Source of the DNA: Isoetes taiwanensis | Taxonomy: Eukaryota > Streptophyta > Lycopodiopsida > Isoetales > Isoetaceae | Reading direction: 5' to 3' | Length of the DNA: 64,000 nt | NCBI GenBank assembly: GCA_021234155.1 | Contig: JAJEKV010000103.1 | Location: forward strand, 3,288,001 to 3,352,000 | Shown here: one piece after another, positions 52,901 through 63,255 of the stretch | Layout: each line of letters starts with the position of its first letter | Numbering within the stretch: the first letter of the stretch is position 1 | Made by a program: the position numbers and the translations under genes | The notes under the pieces: generated by a model | The model's input: only the letters and a program-made list of their open reading frames with translations | Database searches by the model: none | What the model was told of the DNA's origin: nothing

Positions 52901-53955
52901 GAGTCTGGCTATTGCAGAACAGAGACGCTGCGAGTGCCGGAGCATGAAAGCCAGGATTGCTAGCAGAGCAAGAAAGGGCAATGAAGTGCAAATAAAGAGT
53001 GGTCCAAAATGAAAAGATGAAACGTAATACGTGTCAACCGGAGAACCAATTTCAACGAAAATGCACCAAACAAAATATGGAGGACAGAAATTGTATAGGG
53101 CTGAAACAGGACACGTGTCAGCATGGAAATCAATAGCAACGAAATTAGATCAAACAAAATATGAAATGAAAAAAATGTACATGCATTATATAAGAGTGAT
53201 AAGCTTCCAATGAAGAAGAATTTTGAGGGAAGGCAAACTTGGGCAAGGACATGTCTCGTTGCAGCTCCAATTATTTGTACCTGATATATAATTGAAAAAA
53301 CCAAGCTTTGAATGACAATTTACCCAAGGTTGTTACGATTTAAGCTGTGGTATTTCTGGTACTCATAAGGCAGGACTGTGGTATGGACAGTAAGAGTTCC
53401 TTTCAGCCGGCTGGTTTAGTTAGAATGCTATCAAAGCAACGAGCAAATGGCCGGTCTTCAGCATTTGCATCCATCTAAAGGAAATTAAGCCAGACTTGTA
53501 GACTTACCTATAATAGTGGTCCCGAAGCCGAGACCAGCGTATACGGCTAAATGGAGTGCGGACTCTGCAAACCTGCACGCCTCCAATGCTTCCTTTTTTC
53601 GTTCCTCTAACTTCTTCACCTGCTCCTCTAACAAAGATCTATTCGGAGAATGATGCTCTGCAAACCTCCAATGCGCTTCATAGTCATAGTAGATAGAGGA
53701 AAATGGATGCCATTCCTGAAAAAATAGATACAGATACAGATACTGTAAGTACATGGATAAATGCAAAACAATATTAATACTAGATTTTCTTACCCGTGGG
53801 GCCAACTCAGCGCCTTTGATTTCCAACTCAGCATCTTTGATTTCCAACAAACTGGCTGAGGCATCGGTTTTGAGGCGGCGCCCGGTGGCCGCCACCGCTC
53901 TCTCAATTTGACTTAAATTTGGGCATCCGGCTCGGCATCGGTGAGGCTGCGGCAA
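49923..53955 (-). CDS. Three-exon membrane-protein gene with nested genes in intron 2
   Basis: Exon A about 53955-53794 ends in phase 0 at CGG before GTAAGA. Exon B 53715-53508 follows TTTTTTCAG, is 208 bases, and ends in phase 1 before GTAAGT. Exon C 50251-49923 follows TTTTGCAG, and its phase completes the codon and stays open to TGA. Exon B encodes a charged coiled-coil-like helix ([19 protein letters not shown]) and a hydrophobic stretch ([17 protein letters not shown]). Exon C has at least two membrane segments ([34 protein letters not shown]). I do not recognise the family. The start is uncertain because exon A has no ATG in view in this frame. Intron 2 is 3.26 kb and holds two other gene remnants. 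Phase agreement supports a real gene. Confidence 0.6.
50255..51149. other. Intron sequence, unassigned
   Basis: Part of intron 2 of the membrane-protein gene. There is a short direct repeat, TTAGAACTTGCTGCCATCAT, near 50483. No other signal. Confidence 0.45.
51150..51628 (+). pseudogene. UDP-glycosyltransferase, N-terminal part
   Basis: The open plus frame has [20 protein letters not shown] (family ISDxFxGWT), [16 protein letters not shown] and [15 protein letters not shown] (GxLxNSFxELE), typical of the acceptor-binding half of plant UGTs. The first about 120 residues are missing. After [15 protein letters not shown] the similarity stops and reappears at 52190 with the second half. Plant UGTs transfer sugar from UDP-sugar to small molecules in the cytosol; this copy cannot work. 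Confidence 0.85.
51630..52071 (-). CDS. Small heat-shock (alpha-crystallin) protein gene, shortened
   Basis: Two exons on the minus strand: 52071-51921, then a GTTAGT donor, a 94-bp intron, a CTAG acceptor, and 51826-51630. Joined they give 115 residues in one frame with a TAA stop. The alpha-crystallin domain is clear: [38 protein letters not shown] and [16 protein letters not shown]. Between ISG and FPIPKG about 25 residues usual in the domain (around WHRVERSSGxF) are missing. Ahead of the domain is a hydrophobic stretch ([14 protein letters not shown]), unusual for this family. Such proteins hold unfolded proteins in solution. It lies between the two UGT halves on the opposite strand. An upstream exon may begin at 52158, so the start is uncertain. 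It may be a pseudogene. Confidence 0.7.
52190..52797 (+). pseudogene. UDP-glycosyltransferase, C-terminal part
   Basis: Continues the UGT with [57 protein letters not shown] and the PSPG box from TDWAPQQQ on. A stop follows GLEASK, and single-base shifts occur at CAATTC and after PF. In the box, HCGWNS reads HCGRNS, changing the conserved Trp, and the expected D/E-Q pair is EQ in another frame. The end matches [15 protein letters not shown] and stops at 52797. It joins directly onto the first half if 51629-52189 is removed. Confidence 0.9.
52798..53507. other. Intron sequence, weak direct repeat
   Basis: Two diverged copies, about 70 bp, near 53024 and 53108 (ACACGTGTCA, ACAAAATATG). No gene. 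Confidence 0.4.
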
Positions 53956-55492
53956 TCAGAAGAAGATTTTCTTCTTCTAACATGCTTTCATGCCTCTTCT
54001 TCCAAAAGAAGAAACGTTCCGTCCATCCCATACTCGGGGCTTCTCTATACCTAAGGAATAGTCAAAATATGAAACAGCAGTAGACAATCATTGCAATTCT
54101 GAGTCAAAGCAAAGCAGCAATAGACAAATAGACAATCAGAGCAATCAACGTCTAAATTTGCAAGGACGGGTCTTTGATCAAACATAACAATTGCCATGTT
54201 CCCCGGTCTCCATTTTTAAATAAGATCCACTTTTCGCTATGGCGCAAAAGAAGCTTATCTTTGTAAGCCACAAGTTTCCTTGATATTCCAATGAGCGGAT
54301 GGGAAACAATAAGGAAAGAAAGGTAATTGAGACAGACGACTCACGCCTCAAGAAGAGTCTACGATTTGAACAAAGGAACTTCGAAATGCATGTTGCATGT
54401 ATTTAGGCGATTGTCTTTGGTTAAGCAACCTAGACCCACGACCGCAAGTGGCTAATAAATTTAACATGATCCCTTTATACCATAAGAGAAAGATATCACT
54501 TTGCCTCTTTAGAGATCCAACTCTGCGGCAGCCTTATGAGGTATTGCCATCCAAAAACACTCGGTATTGCTTGTACATCTTTGCGGCTGCAGATGCGAAA
54601 CTATTTTAATGCATAGTGCATGCATCTTTGAAGGACCTTCATTGTCCTTCAATGGGATTTGTTTCTGGTGGAGCTGGTTGAACCGGAGCTTTCATGACTT
54701 TATGGTAATCTGAAAATTGTGGTTGTTGAAAGAGCGTTTGGATCAACATTGTTAGTATAGTTGTTCTAGATTATAGGGTTGAACCGGAACCAAATTGATA
54801 TGCAAAGGAAAGAGGAATCAATATGGTATGTAGATACTACAACTGATGCACCTATTTAACTTTGTGGCATTCTTGTATTTTGACAAGCTTCCTTATCTAT
54901 CGTCACTACTTCCTTTGCTCAAGTAGACTCTCAAATCAAAAGAAGCGGTGTGAAGAGCGTAAACTGTGGCACATGCTTTTAAAGTGGAAAGATAAAGAAT
55001 CATATCCTTTATATGAATGCATCTCACAAAGAATTTTCTCGATGAATACATTTCCATATATGAATGCAAAAGAATTCGCTCCATTCATGAATGTCACGGG
55101 GAAAATTCTAAGACTCCATTTCAAACCTTCCTCCTTACAAAAGTTAAGCTATGCATTTATCACGCAAAGGGTATGACAAAAACACATGTGACTGATTTTG
55201 CAGCCTCCTCCACGGGCCGGTAGAAATGGGCTCCTAGATGGTAAAGCAATGGTGTTAAGCAAAAGTAACTCTGAGCTCTCTATGACATCTTCGACCTTCT
55301 TCTAGCTCCGCTTAATAGATCTTATTCGTTAAAATTTAGTGTAAGTTAATACCATGGTCTGAATGTACCCTTAAATGTACCCCTCGGAAAGAACATAAAT
55401 AGGCAATTTTAGGCAGACATTGTTAATTTTTTATGTAACCAAATCATATGGGGGGAGGGGGGGAGCTAAATTTTAACATAACCACGACCATT
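53956..55492. other. Unassigned
   Basis: No coding signal with support. A fragment at about 55320-55372 resembles a MITE end (ACCATGGTCTGAATGTACCC then TTA), as in the MITE at 28860. Confidence 0.4.
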
Positions 55493-55506
55493 AAAAGTTA
55501 ACTCCC

Positions 55507-56217
55507 TGCAATTCTGCCTAACAAGTGCTTGAGGACTAAGAGTGTACTCCCAATATCTACCAAATGGGAACTAGTTAAAAAACATCTGGAGAGATGCATG
55601 GCAGAAATATCTGCCCCCACGGATAAATGCTTTCCTCTGGCAAGTGATACACAGGGTTCCAAGGGTCAATCAACTAGTCTCCAAATGGGACAACAAAGTC
55701 AACCCACTATGCCCCATTTGTGAGGTTGAACAGGAATCCATTGAACATTAATGTGAGAAGCTGCAAGTAGTATGGGCATGGAGCCTGGATCGCTTTGAAT
55801 ACCCGTTAGGTACCAAGGAACTGTTGTTGGATATCCTTCCCCTAGATTGGGGCACCACGAAGAAGGTGGCCTTCCTTATACCTAGAGCCTGGACAATCTG
55901 GTCAATATGGAAAAGGAGAAATGCCTTAGTCTTCAATGAGAATCAAGAGGTCATATCACCAAATCAGCTTCTACATACGATACTGGAAAGGCTAAAAAAA
56001 TTCAGGCTAGTGTTTGAGAGCGAAGAAGAAGTAAAGGCTGAAATATGGGGCACCTACCTAAGTCTACACTAGAACGTCTAAGAGAGCAGTTCAAGAAGGA
56101 GCCATGTAGTTATCCTCATCTCAGATTTGCAGATGGGTGCACCTCTGCCATGTGGCTGTGTATCGTTCTCTTAAAGTAAATAAAGTCTATTTTTTATCCC
56201 AAAAAAAAAAAAAAAAA
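55507..56217 (+). mobile_element. 5'-truncated LINE with poly-A and target duplication
   Basis: The plus strand encodes the zinc-binding end of a LINE ORF2: NPLCPICEVEQESIEH, then WTIWSIWKRRNALVFNENQE. An A-run at 56201-56217 closes it. AAAAGTTAACTCCC at 55493-55506 and AAAAGTTAGCTCCCC from 56214 onward make a target duplication of about 14 bases, with one mismatch. A stop after ESIEH shows decay. Confidence 0.88.
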
Positions 56218-56229
56218 GTTAGCTCCCCT

Positions 56230-57090
56230 ATCATAACCAAAACTAAGTGTGAACGCATTCATTTTTATTATTTTTTAATTTAACTGTAATAACCCCATGG
56301 TGTGAACCCACCCCAAGAAAATAAAATCTGAATGCCCAGTAACGAATCCTAGAATTAGCATAAATACCGTATAATCGCTGAGAAGATGTGGTAAATGCCT
56401 AAAAATTAAATGGTTATCGGTTTTTAATCTAGGAACTAGATCAAAATTATTGTTAGAGCGTGTTTTTTTTTGGGGGTGGATCGTGGCATAATCCATGGGA
56501 TATTCCCTCTCCATACATCCTGTCCGCCTTTGTGAAGTCTTTCTGGGGTCAAACTGGCCCCTGTTGACCCGATTTTAAAGGGGACGCTTAAAGACCACAC
56601 ACCATGGGTTAAGATAGTATAGAAGCATACTAGTATCTATACAATATACTAGTATCTATACAATACAGTGTCATACTAATACAATGCAGTGCCGCACAAC
56701 TCAAACACAGCAGCAGCATTCCAATATGACATGAGCCTAGGGAATCGAACCCCAGTTCCAATCCAATACTCAAGGCTTACCTGGAACGCCACGAAGAGGA
56801 CATCTTCGACTACCTTATCTCAAGCTTCATAATCCAGTTTAATTTCTGATATGATGCATGCAACACAGAGCCCGGATTAAATTGCATCATCCACACGAAT
56901 TTTGAGCAATAACACAAACACGCCAGTTATGGCTTCATGGAATTGCAGGTTTAACTTACTCTTGCACAAATGGGTTGCTTAATATTTCCTGAACAAACTC
57001 TGCCCGAGCAACACCAATGCCATGAAAACTATAGAATTAAAATTTGATATGGGTGTGTGCTAAAACGGTCAGATTCAATGCAAAACAGGA
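56230..57090. other. Unassigned, short repeats
   Basis: ACTAGTATCTATACAATA repeats twice near 56629-56662. Otherwise no signal. TAACCCCATGGTGTGAACCC at about 56290 may be another MITE end. Confidence 0.4.
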
Positions 57091-58120
57091 AATAGAATAG
57101 AATAGAATAGAATAGTTTTTTTAACGTCCACGGAGACCAATAGGCCATGGGACCCATACAATGGGCTAGTACAATCATTACTACTAGGATTAAAAAACCC
57201 CTGCCTCAAAAGGTTTTCAAGGGAAAAACCTTTGCAGTAATGATGATACTAGACAAGCGGAGATAATGACTACTGAGGGCTCAGTAATTGCAGACGTTTA
57301 TCTAGAACCTCAAGTATGTATAATGCCAAGTCATGCACAGATGGTGCTCTGAGAAGTTGTGGAAGCGTGGAATGGAATGCTAAGGTCAAAAAATGATTCC
57401 GGACTATCTCAAAAGCGGGCAACTTTCGTAAGAGTATGGCTTTCATCTTCAATAAACTGAATCGGCAACAGGCACATAGTCTCGCTTCGCGGCAATTGCG
57501 GCCGCTCCCATCTACCTGTCTCAATCCGTAGCCTGTGGGACCCCCTGCGAATTGATGCAATAGCTACAAGCTTGTTCCTGGACAATGAAGCAAGCAAATA
57601 AGCTTGGGGCCCTGATGCCAAGGTGGGATTTATGTGTGCATGATAATGACCAGTTTTCACTTGGGCCAAAGTAACTGCGTCCCATATCTTTTGAGAAAAA
57701 CGACCATTGAGATATTGTTGCAAAAGCTCAGGATCAGAACTGGCAAGCATCAGGCAGTGCTCTGGTTGCACAACCCAACCGGCAAACCATGTAGTGCAAT
57801 GCTCTTTCCAACATCGTTTCAAACGCTGAGGAGATTCAGCCATGGCAAGTGCAAGAATAGGATACCTAACATCATCCATGTGGTGCACCTTGTATATATA
57901 GTGGAGATGGCGCTTCATGGCAGAATGTTGAAGAGGCCAAAAACCTGTCTCTTGTAAAAGAATAGCATAGGGCACCGTTGTTTTAACTCCGAGGCTGTAA
58001 GTGAGAAAGGACTTTTGCACCCGCTCCAAGCTCTCCCAAGCACTAGCACTAATGGCAGGCCCCCACACTTCAGAACCATACAGTAAAACAGGCTCTACCA
58101 AAGCCCGAAACAAGTGGGCC
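57091..58120 (-). mobile_element. 5'-truncated LINE, minus strand
   Basis: The minus frame 58113-57409 starts FRALVEPVLLYGSEVWG, the end of a LINE reverse transcriptase region, and continues with an approximately 230-residue C-terminal part (SFLTYSLGVKTTVPYAILLQ, CLLPIQFIEDESHTL). It ends beside a T-run (57116-57122, the A tail) and AATAG repeats (57091-57115). The upstream end stops at a hairpin (58110-58137). Mostly open but clearly partial. Confidence 0.85.
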
Positions 58121-58137
58121 TTCCGTGGCCCACTTGT
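58110..58137. repeat. Hairpin at LINE 5' truncation point
   Basis: ACAAGTGGGCC and GGCCCACTTGT form an 11-bp perfect inverted repeat around TTCCGT, exactly where LINE similarity ends. Confidence 0.85.
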
Positions 58138-59900
58138 TATTACAGAAACAGAAATAGAGATTTATTACTACAGATTCTACAGAAAGAACTGCTCCAGCAA
58201 TTGCTCCAAGCCCTGCCCCACGAATTAATGCTACGACATCATTGCGGAGCTACGAATCTTCCACAAGCATGGAACCAACAAGGGGCATGGGCAGCAGGAG
58301 CCTTGTCCTTTATCATTGCTCTCCTCATGGACATGATGCAAAGCAGAGGCAATCGCTCACCTGTATGTTGTCCCTGCACATGAAGCAAACAAGAACCAAA
58401 GGCAGCATCCCCATCTCATCGTTATGCCGACCCAACAGCTGCAACGAACCAAATTAGAATGGCGATCACTAGTCACCATCTGCCAAGGCTCATGCGCGCT
58501 CCTACACAGCCCTCAACAATTGCAAAAAAATATATCGTTTCTTAGCAAAACTGAGATGTCAGCATCAGCATTCTACATATTCCAATACGACTACAACACA
58601 TAACCTTCAACAATCATAAGTTAGAAATATACGGTTGGGAACACATTATTAATCCTAGGAACTAAATTATTTACACATTCGGATATTTTCAATTTCAACC
58701 GGTAGTCTTATATTGTTCTTAGGATTTTGGCACACACTGCTTAGGACGATCACTCAAGGTTGAGGCATCAGGTCTTTGATCTTTCACTCAGGGGTTGTGA
58801 CATCGAGTCTTTGCCTCAGCATTTTGAAATGCAACTATTTCTTTTCTTTTTTATGTTCTTCCTTTGGCAAATGGTTTTTTTTTTTATATTTTAGTTAAAG
58901 GAAATAGATAATGGAAATGACCAACCTAATCGCTAACTGGATGAATATGGTGGTTCTAGGGTGTGGTCTTGGGCGTTAGTCTTGGTGGACTAGCATTGGT
59001 GCTTATGGGCAGTTCCAAAGCTATTCCCATGGCCAAGACTCAATGCCATCCTTCCAACAGTTGCAGTAAGAGAACCCAAAATCATAAAGTCCAATGCAGA
59101 GCACCGAATTCAAAAACATGCGACATACTTAATATAAAGATGTTTACAACTTTATATGAAGCTGCCTACATTCTTAGTGAATTGAGAAACTCAGGCAATC
59201 TCACTTTATTTATCCTCGGAGAAATTCAAATGAGGTGTAAAATTGATCCACAAAAATTGTCCTACTTCAACCTCATACTATCCACAAGAAATTCTACCCT
59301 ACAATAGATTTACCTTCCACGTTGCCATCGTGAAGAGATGTCAAGCTCTGATCATCTAGAAATTGCCATGTCCAAGAAACAATCTATTAAAAATATCTGG
59401 CAGAATCAGCAATTAAAGCATTTCTGGCAGAATCAGCGATTAAAACATCGGGCAGCAGGAAGACCAAGATCTATACAAAAAAGTCAGCTCTAATCCATCT
59501 CCGGTGCCATATTGGGGATTGCGTTGACCGGAAGTTGCGATAGCCAGAGCAAAAAAACTACCTCAGCCTGCCCGAAAAAGTGCAGTGGAGATGATGAATA
59601 CGGCAGAGAAAATCTCAAATTTTGAAGATCCTTATTAGAAACACGCGTCTGGCAGGGTTCGGCTGTATCTAGACCTCAATATTAAGAAAAAAAATGCAAG
59701 AACACGTGTCATTGTCACAGTCTTAACAAACGCGGCGGAGAAAAAATGAAGTGCAGGAACAAAAAAGAAAAAAGAAAAAACAAGAGACTCGATTATATAT
59801 GCGTAGATAAAGGAAGGTATTTGAATGGGTAAAGGAAGGCTAAGCATATTTAAGAAACAAGTTTCTAATGCAACAAAGGGTTGCCCTCTATAGGCAAAGG
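58138..59900. other. Unassigned
   Basis: No gene recognised. Plus frame 58963-59307 starts with a hydrophobic MVLGVSLGGLALVLMG, but nothing supports it. Confidence 0.35.
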
Positions 59901-59904
59901 GTTG

Positions 59905-60060
59905 TGCCTGGGCCTTTGGTCTAATGGTAAACACCCTCGTTCTGGAACATGTAAGTCTCGAGTTCAAGACTGTTCAGAGCTGCACTATGTATAGACCCGT
60001 CCCATGGCCCGGTTAGGACTGCTCATGGACATTAAAATAATATCTATCTATCTATCTATA
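59905..60060 (+). mobile_element. tRNA-derived SINE
   Basis: RNA polymerase III box A (TGGTCTAATGG, 59917-59927) and box B (GAGTTCAAGAC, 59960-59970) at tRNA spacing, a non-tRNA body with CCCGTCCCATGGCCCGG, and a (TATC)n tail at 60041-60060. No flanking duplication found. Confidence 0.75.
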
Positions 60061-60174
60061 CCAAGTTAACACAACATTAAAGGTATAGATATGTGCAGGT
60101 ATAGATATGTGCAAATGTCCAGGTTGGATGAATAAATTCTAAAAGAAGTCATTGATAAAAGAGCGAAATGCTTA

Positions 60175-60286
60175 TGAAATAGGTAGGATTATCTTTGAAG
60201 TAGACACTAGATGAGTTTGTGTCATTTGTATGAAATAGGTAGGATTATCTTTGGAGTAGACACTAGATGAGTTCGTGTCATTTGTA
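60175..60286. repeat. 56-bp tandem duplication
   Basis: TGAAATAGGTAGGATTATCT starts at 60175 and 60231; the copies differ at two to three positions. Confidence 0.95.
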
Positions 60287-60841
60287 CATCTCAGTTGATA
60301 TGTGCACAAATAAACGAAGCCTAAGAAAAGAATACTAGCAGTAGGGTAGGCTTGGGGCAAGGGATGGATTGCAGTGGGGGACGGATACAATGAAGAAAGA
60401 GAGATGGAAGAGTAGATGAATAAAGAAAGTTTTAGTACCATCACTAAACTAAATACACCACTAAATACACCATCAATAATAGCGAATAGTTGCAAATTAT
60501 AAACCATATAGAATACTTGGTTCAATAGATCAAGCGTATGTGCTAGCAAGCTCGTTCAAAAAATGACCACAAGACCAAGAACTAAGTAAACCAGAGGAAA
60601 ACAAATTAGCAGTAGGGCATACTTGTCAAGGGAGGAATTGACACGAAATATCAATAGATCTTAGTTTCGGTAGTGGCGGATCAGCAAAAAATGCACTAAT
60701 ATCTCTCTACAGATCCTTCCTCTTGAGGGAGTAGGACATAGAAACCATAGGAACAAGACATGTTAAAACATAGTACATAGATAGCACAAACATAAACCAA
60801 AATCTCCTTAGTTGATTCTATATAGAGACTGCATAGCTATT
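60287..60841. other. Unassigned
   Basis: AT-rich, with no signal noticed. Confidence 0.4.
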
Positions 60842-60995
60842 TGATAAAGGAGATGTTTGAAACGTCAATATATTAATGGTGATGAGGGCTTACACTTGAT
60901 ATTTGAAACTAAGTTGTCTGATAAAGGAGATGTTTGAAACATCAATATATTAATGGTGATGAGGGCTTACACTTGATATTTGGAACTAAGTTATC
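60842..60995. repeat. 77-bp tandem duplication
   Basis: TGATAAAGGAGATGTTTGAA starts at 60842 and 60919, nearly identical. Confidence 0.95.
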
Positions 60996-61064
60996 GAATT
61001 ATTTTTTTGTTTAACCAATAATAAGCTGTGACATGCAATGTAAAAGAGCATATTTGGAGCATCC

Positions 61065-61204
61065 ATCACTTGACTGTAAACTTAACTATTATGGAGGATA
61101 AAGGTTGCAAGGTGTGGCCAAGGTACTTGATTGTAAACTTGTTTGTTAAGGAGGATAAAGATTGCAAGGATGTGTGTGTGCGTGTGCGTGTGCGTGTGCA
61201 TGTA
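61065..61204. repeat. Third small duplication and (GT)n tract
   Basis: ACTTGACTGTAAACTT and ACTTGATTGTAAACTT start about 61070 and 61127, each leading into GGAGGATAAAG. GT/GC dinucleotides follow at 61171-61204. Confidence 0.85.
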
Positions 61205-61636
61205 TGTCCTCAATTCTTGAACTGACGATGAAACAAAGGGAATCTAATAACAAGGAACAACAAGTAATCTTAGCAAGCTTATTAGGCAAGTTTGAAATTT
61301 CAAGAAACAACAAGATTGAGACTGGGCCATAGAATTTCTCAGAAGCATGGGCTCTTATTCTCATTTAGAACCATCGATTCTATTATTAGCAATCATTGTA
61401 AAGAGGCAATGCAAAACAATGTTTCTGTAAGAATGTTTGTGTTCTCGGGGCAAAAATGATAGGGAAGGCTTCTATTGCCATGAACATGGCAATAAAATTT
61501 ACTCCAGCTCATGATATACCATATGGGATTGGCACATTTGTAGGATGCTAACAAATTGCTAAAAATAAAATTAGTCAGAGTAGTGTGAACATGAAACAAA
61601 CTGCTAAGATATTTACATTTTCATTCTAATATTTTG

Positions 61637-62503
61637 CTACGGAAAGTTTTGTTGTGATGAGGAAATTAACCTACTGATAAATAGAAAAGCACACCCATGT
61701 GATTGCATGGTCATGTGTATGTTCGCAGTTCCTCTTTGACTCTTTAATTCTCCACATCTTGAGCACACACATACTCTACGTTTATGGGGAATTTTTATAA
61801 GACCGAATTCACTTTTCCATAATTTGGTGAAGTGTGAGTAAGAGATGTGTTGAGACTGAATGCACGTTTTTTTTATTTTCTTCAAAGACATCATTTTCGT
61901 GATGTTGTATGTCAACTGATACATGTTGTTGTTAAGCAACTTTTCACATGTTTCTCTAAAATAATTCTTCATCCATGACACAACAGCTAGGGTGTGCATT
62001 GTTCTAACTCTTCTTGGCCTGCAGTGATCATCAATTGCAGGGTTTTTACCCAGTCTTTTATGTACTTGAGACATTCTAGTAGCCCCTAAATGATGGACAA
62101 CCCTAAAGCATTTATGGCGCACTTGTTCATGGTTAATGCAATGCAAAAAGGTGTGGCAGTCTGGTCTTACATGATAAGCCACGTAGGCATTTTGGTACGC
62201 GAATGTCATAGAACTGTAGTTATCTCTAATTGCACGAAGTTTAGCCATGTTGAATCTATTAATGCAACCCAATGAGCAGCATGCAGTTCTTAAAATTCTC
62301 CTCATTTTTTGTTCATCCATAAGGTTTCTTCTTCTTAGAGAAGAACATGCTCTCAAGCTAAAATCCAACTTGAATTTCTTAGCAGATTGACTGGAAAACA
62401 TGTCATCTCGTTGCTCTTCGTTGGTGTCTTCATCTTCTGATGAAAGTTCTACTCTAGGAGTGACCTTCTTTGCCCTCAGTGGTGTGTTTGAAGTAAAAAA
62501 CAA
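61637..62503 (-). CDS. Unrecognised 288-residue reading frame, possible transposon gene
   Basis: The longest clean frame in this part. It has an acidic Ser-rich N-terminus with a basic patch (RVELSSEDEDTNEEQRDD, AKKFKLDF), a Cys/Arg-rich segment (RRILRTACCSLGC), then HKCFRVVHHLGATRMSQVHK. The end has LWKSEFGLIKIPHKRRVCVC and CSRCGELK, a CxC..CxxC pattern like zinc-binding. The layout, paired Cys motifs then W-x-x-E-F-x-x-I-K-I-P and CxxC, recalls N-terminal parts of some eukaryotic transposase-like proteins, but I cannot name a family. It ends without the catalytic domain such a protein would need. A start further upstream in another exon is possible, since TTTTT-AG-like sequence lies near 62503. 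Confidence 0.45.
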   Translation of the reverse strand: MFFTSNTPLRAKKVTPRVELSSEDEDTNEEQRDDMFSSQSAKKFKLDFSLRACSSLRRRNLMDEQKMRRILRTACCSLGCINRFNMAKLRAIRDNYSSMTFAYQNAYVAYHVRPDCHTFLHCINHEQVRHKCFRVVHHLGATRMSQVHKRLGKNPAIDDHCRPRRVRTMHTLAVVSWMKNYFRETCEKLLNNNMYQLTYNITKMMSLKKIKKTCIQSQHISYSHFTKLWKSEFGLIKIPHKRRVCVCSRCGELKSQRGTANIHMTMQSHGCAFLFISRLISSSQQNFP

Positions 62504-62686
62504 AGACTACGTGAAGCTGTACTCAAATAAGTTGGAGGCACGGTGTTAAATATAGCTGATGGTCCATAAGATGTTCTGGTAGTATCTTGATGAGGAGTTC
62601 TTGCAAACATATCTTTTTTTATTGTGGATTGAAATTCTACAAAGTTGTGTGTCACAATAGTTGTTGAAGAGGTTTGAAAGCTAAAA

Positions 62687-63255
62687 TATGCCATCGATCC
62701 AAGCCATCGGATCAGTATTCTCGAATGGACGAGCATGCATCTCTCCCATGCATGCATGTATTGCATGCATTTTCTGGGGATCTGGTTCAGTTGGGGATCG
62801 CTATTTCTTGTAGGTTCTTCATCGACTTCTCATCGGTGTTTTCTCCTCTCTCAGCAGTTCGCTTGACTCTCTTTCTTTGATACCAGGCAGGGGAGAGGCT
62901 TCTCCCTGCTTGGTTTGATAGTTTGACATCCTTTTCCATGTTGTGACATGTTCTTCCCTAATCTTGTCTCTTTTTCGGCCATCCTTCAACCTTCAACTTC
63001 GATCCCGTTTTGATAAGGAAGTCCTCTTTTTGTCGGGGGCTTTTGTTTGTTTTCATGCGAGCCCTTATTCGAGAATGCCATCGATCCGAGCCATCGGATC
63101 GGTATTCTCGAATGGGCGAGCATGCATCTCTCCCATGCATGCATGCATTGCATGCATTTTCTGGGGCTCTGGTTCATTTGGGGATCGCTATTCCTTGCAG
63201 GTTCTTCATCGACTTCTCATCGGCATTCTCCTCTCTCAGCAGTTCCCTTGACTCC
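62687..63255. repeat. Duplicated block with RY motifs and hairpin
   Basis: 62687-62873 and 63074-63255 are direct copies, offset 387. Each has a GCATGCATCTCTCCCATGCA region with several CATGCATG (RY) motifs at 62732-62770 and 63120-63158, and an imperfect inverted repeat (GATCCGAGCCATCGGATC core). The frame differs between copies, so coding is unlikely. RY motifs are binding sites of plant B3 factors; a regulatory role here is inference. Confidence 0.85.

Noticed and set aside
54397-55223. Plus and minus frames of 60-104 codons
   Set aside because: No domain, no splice support, and overlapping frames on both strands.
59905-59980. Functional tRNA gene
   Set aside because: The boxes are present but the acceptor and anticodon stems do not form properly, and a SINE body and tail follow.
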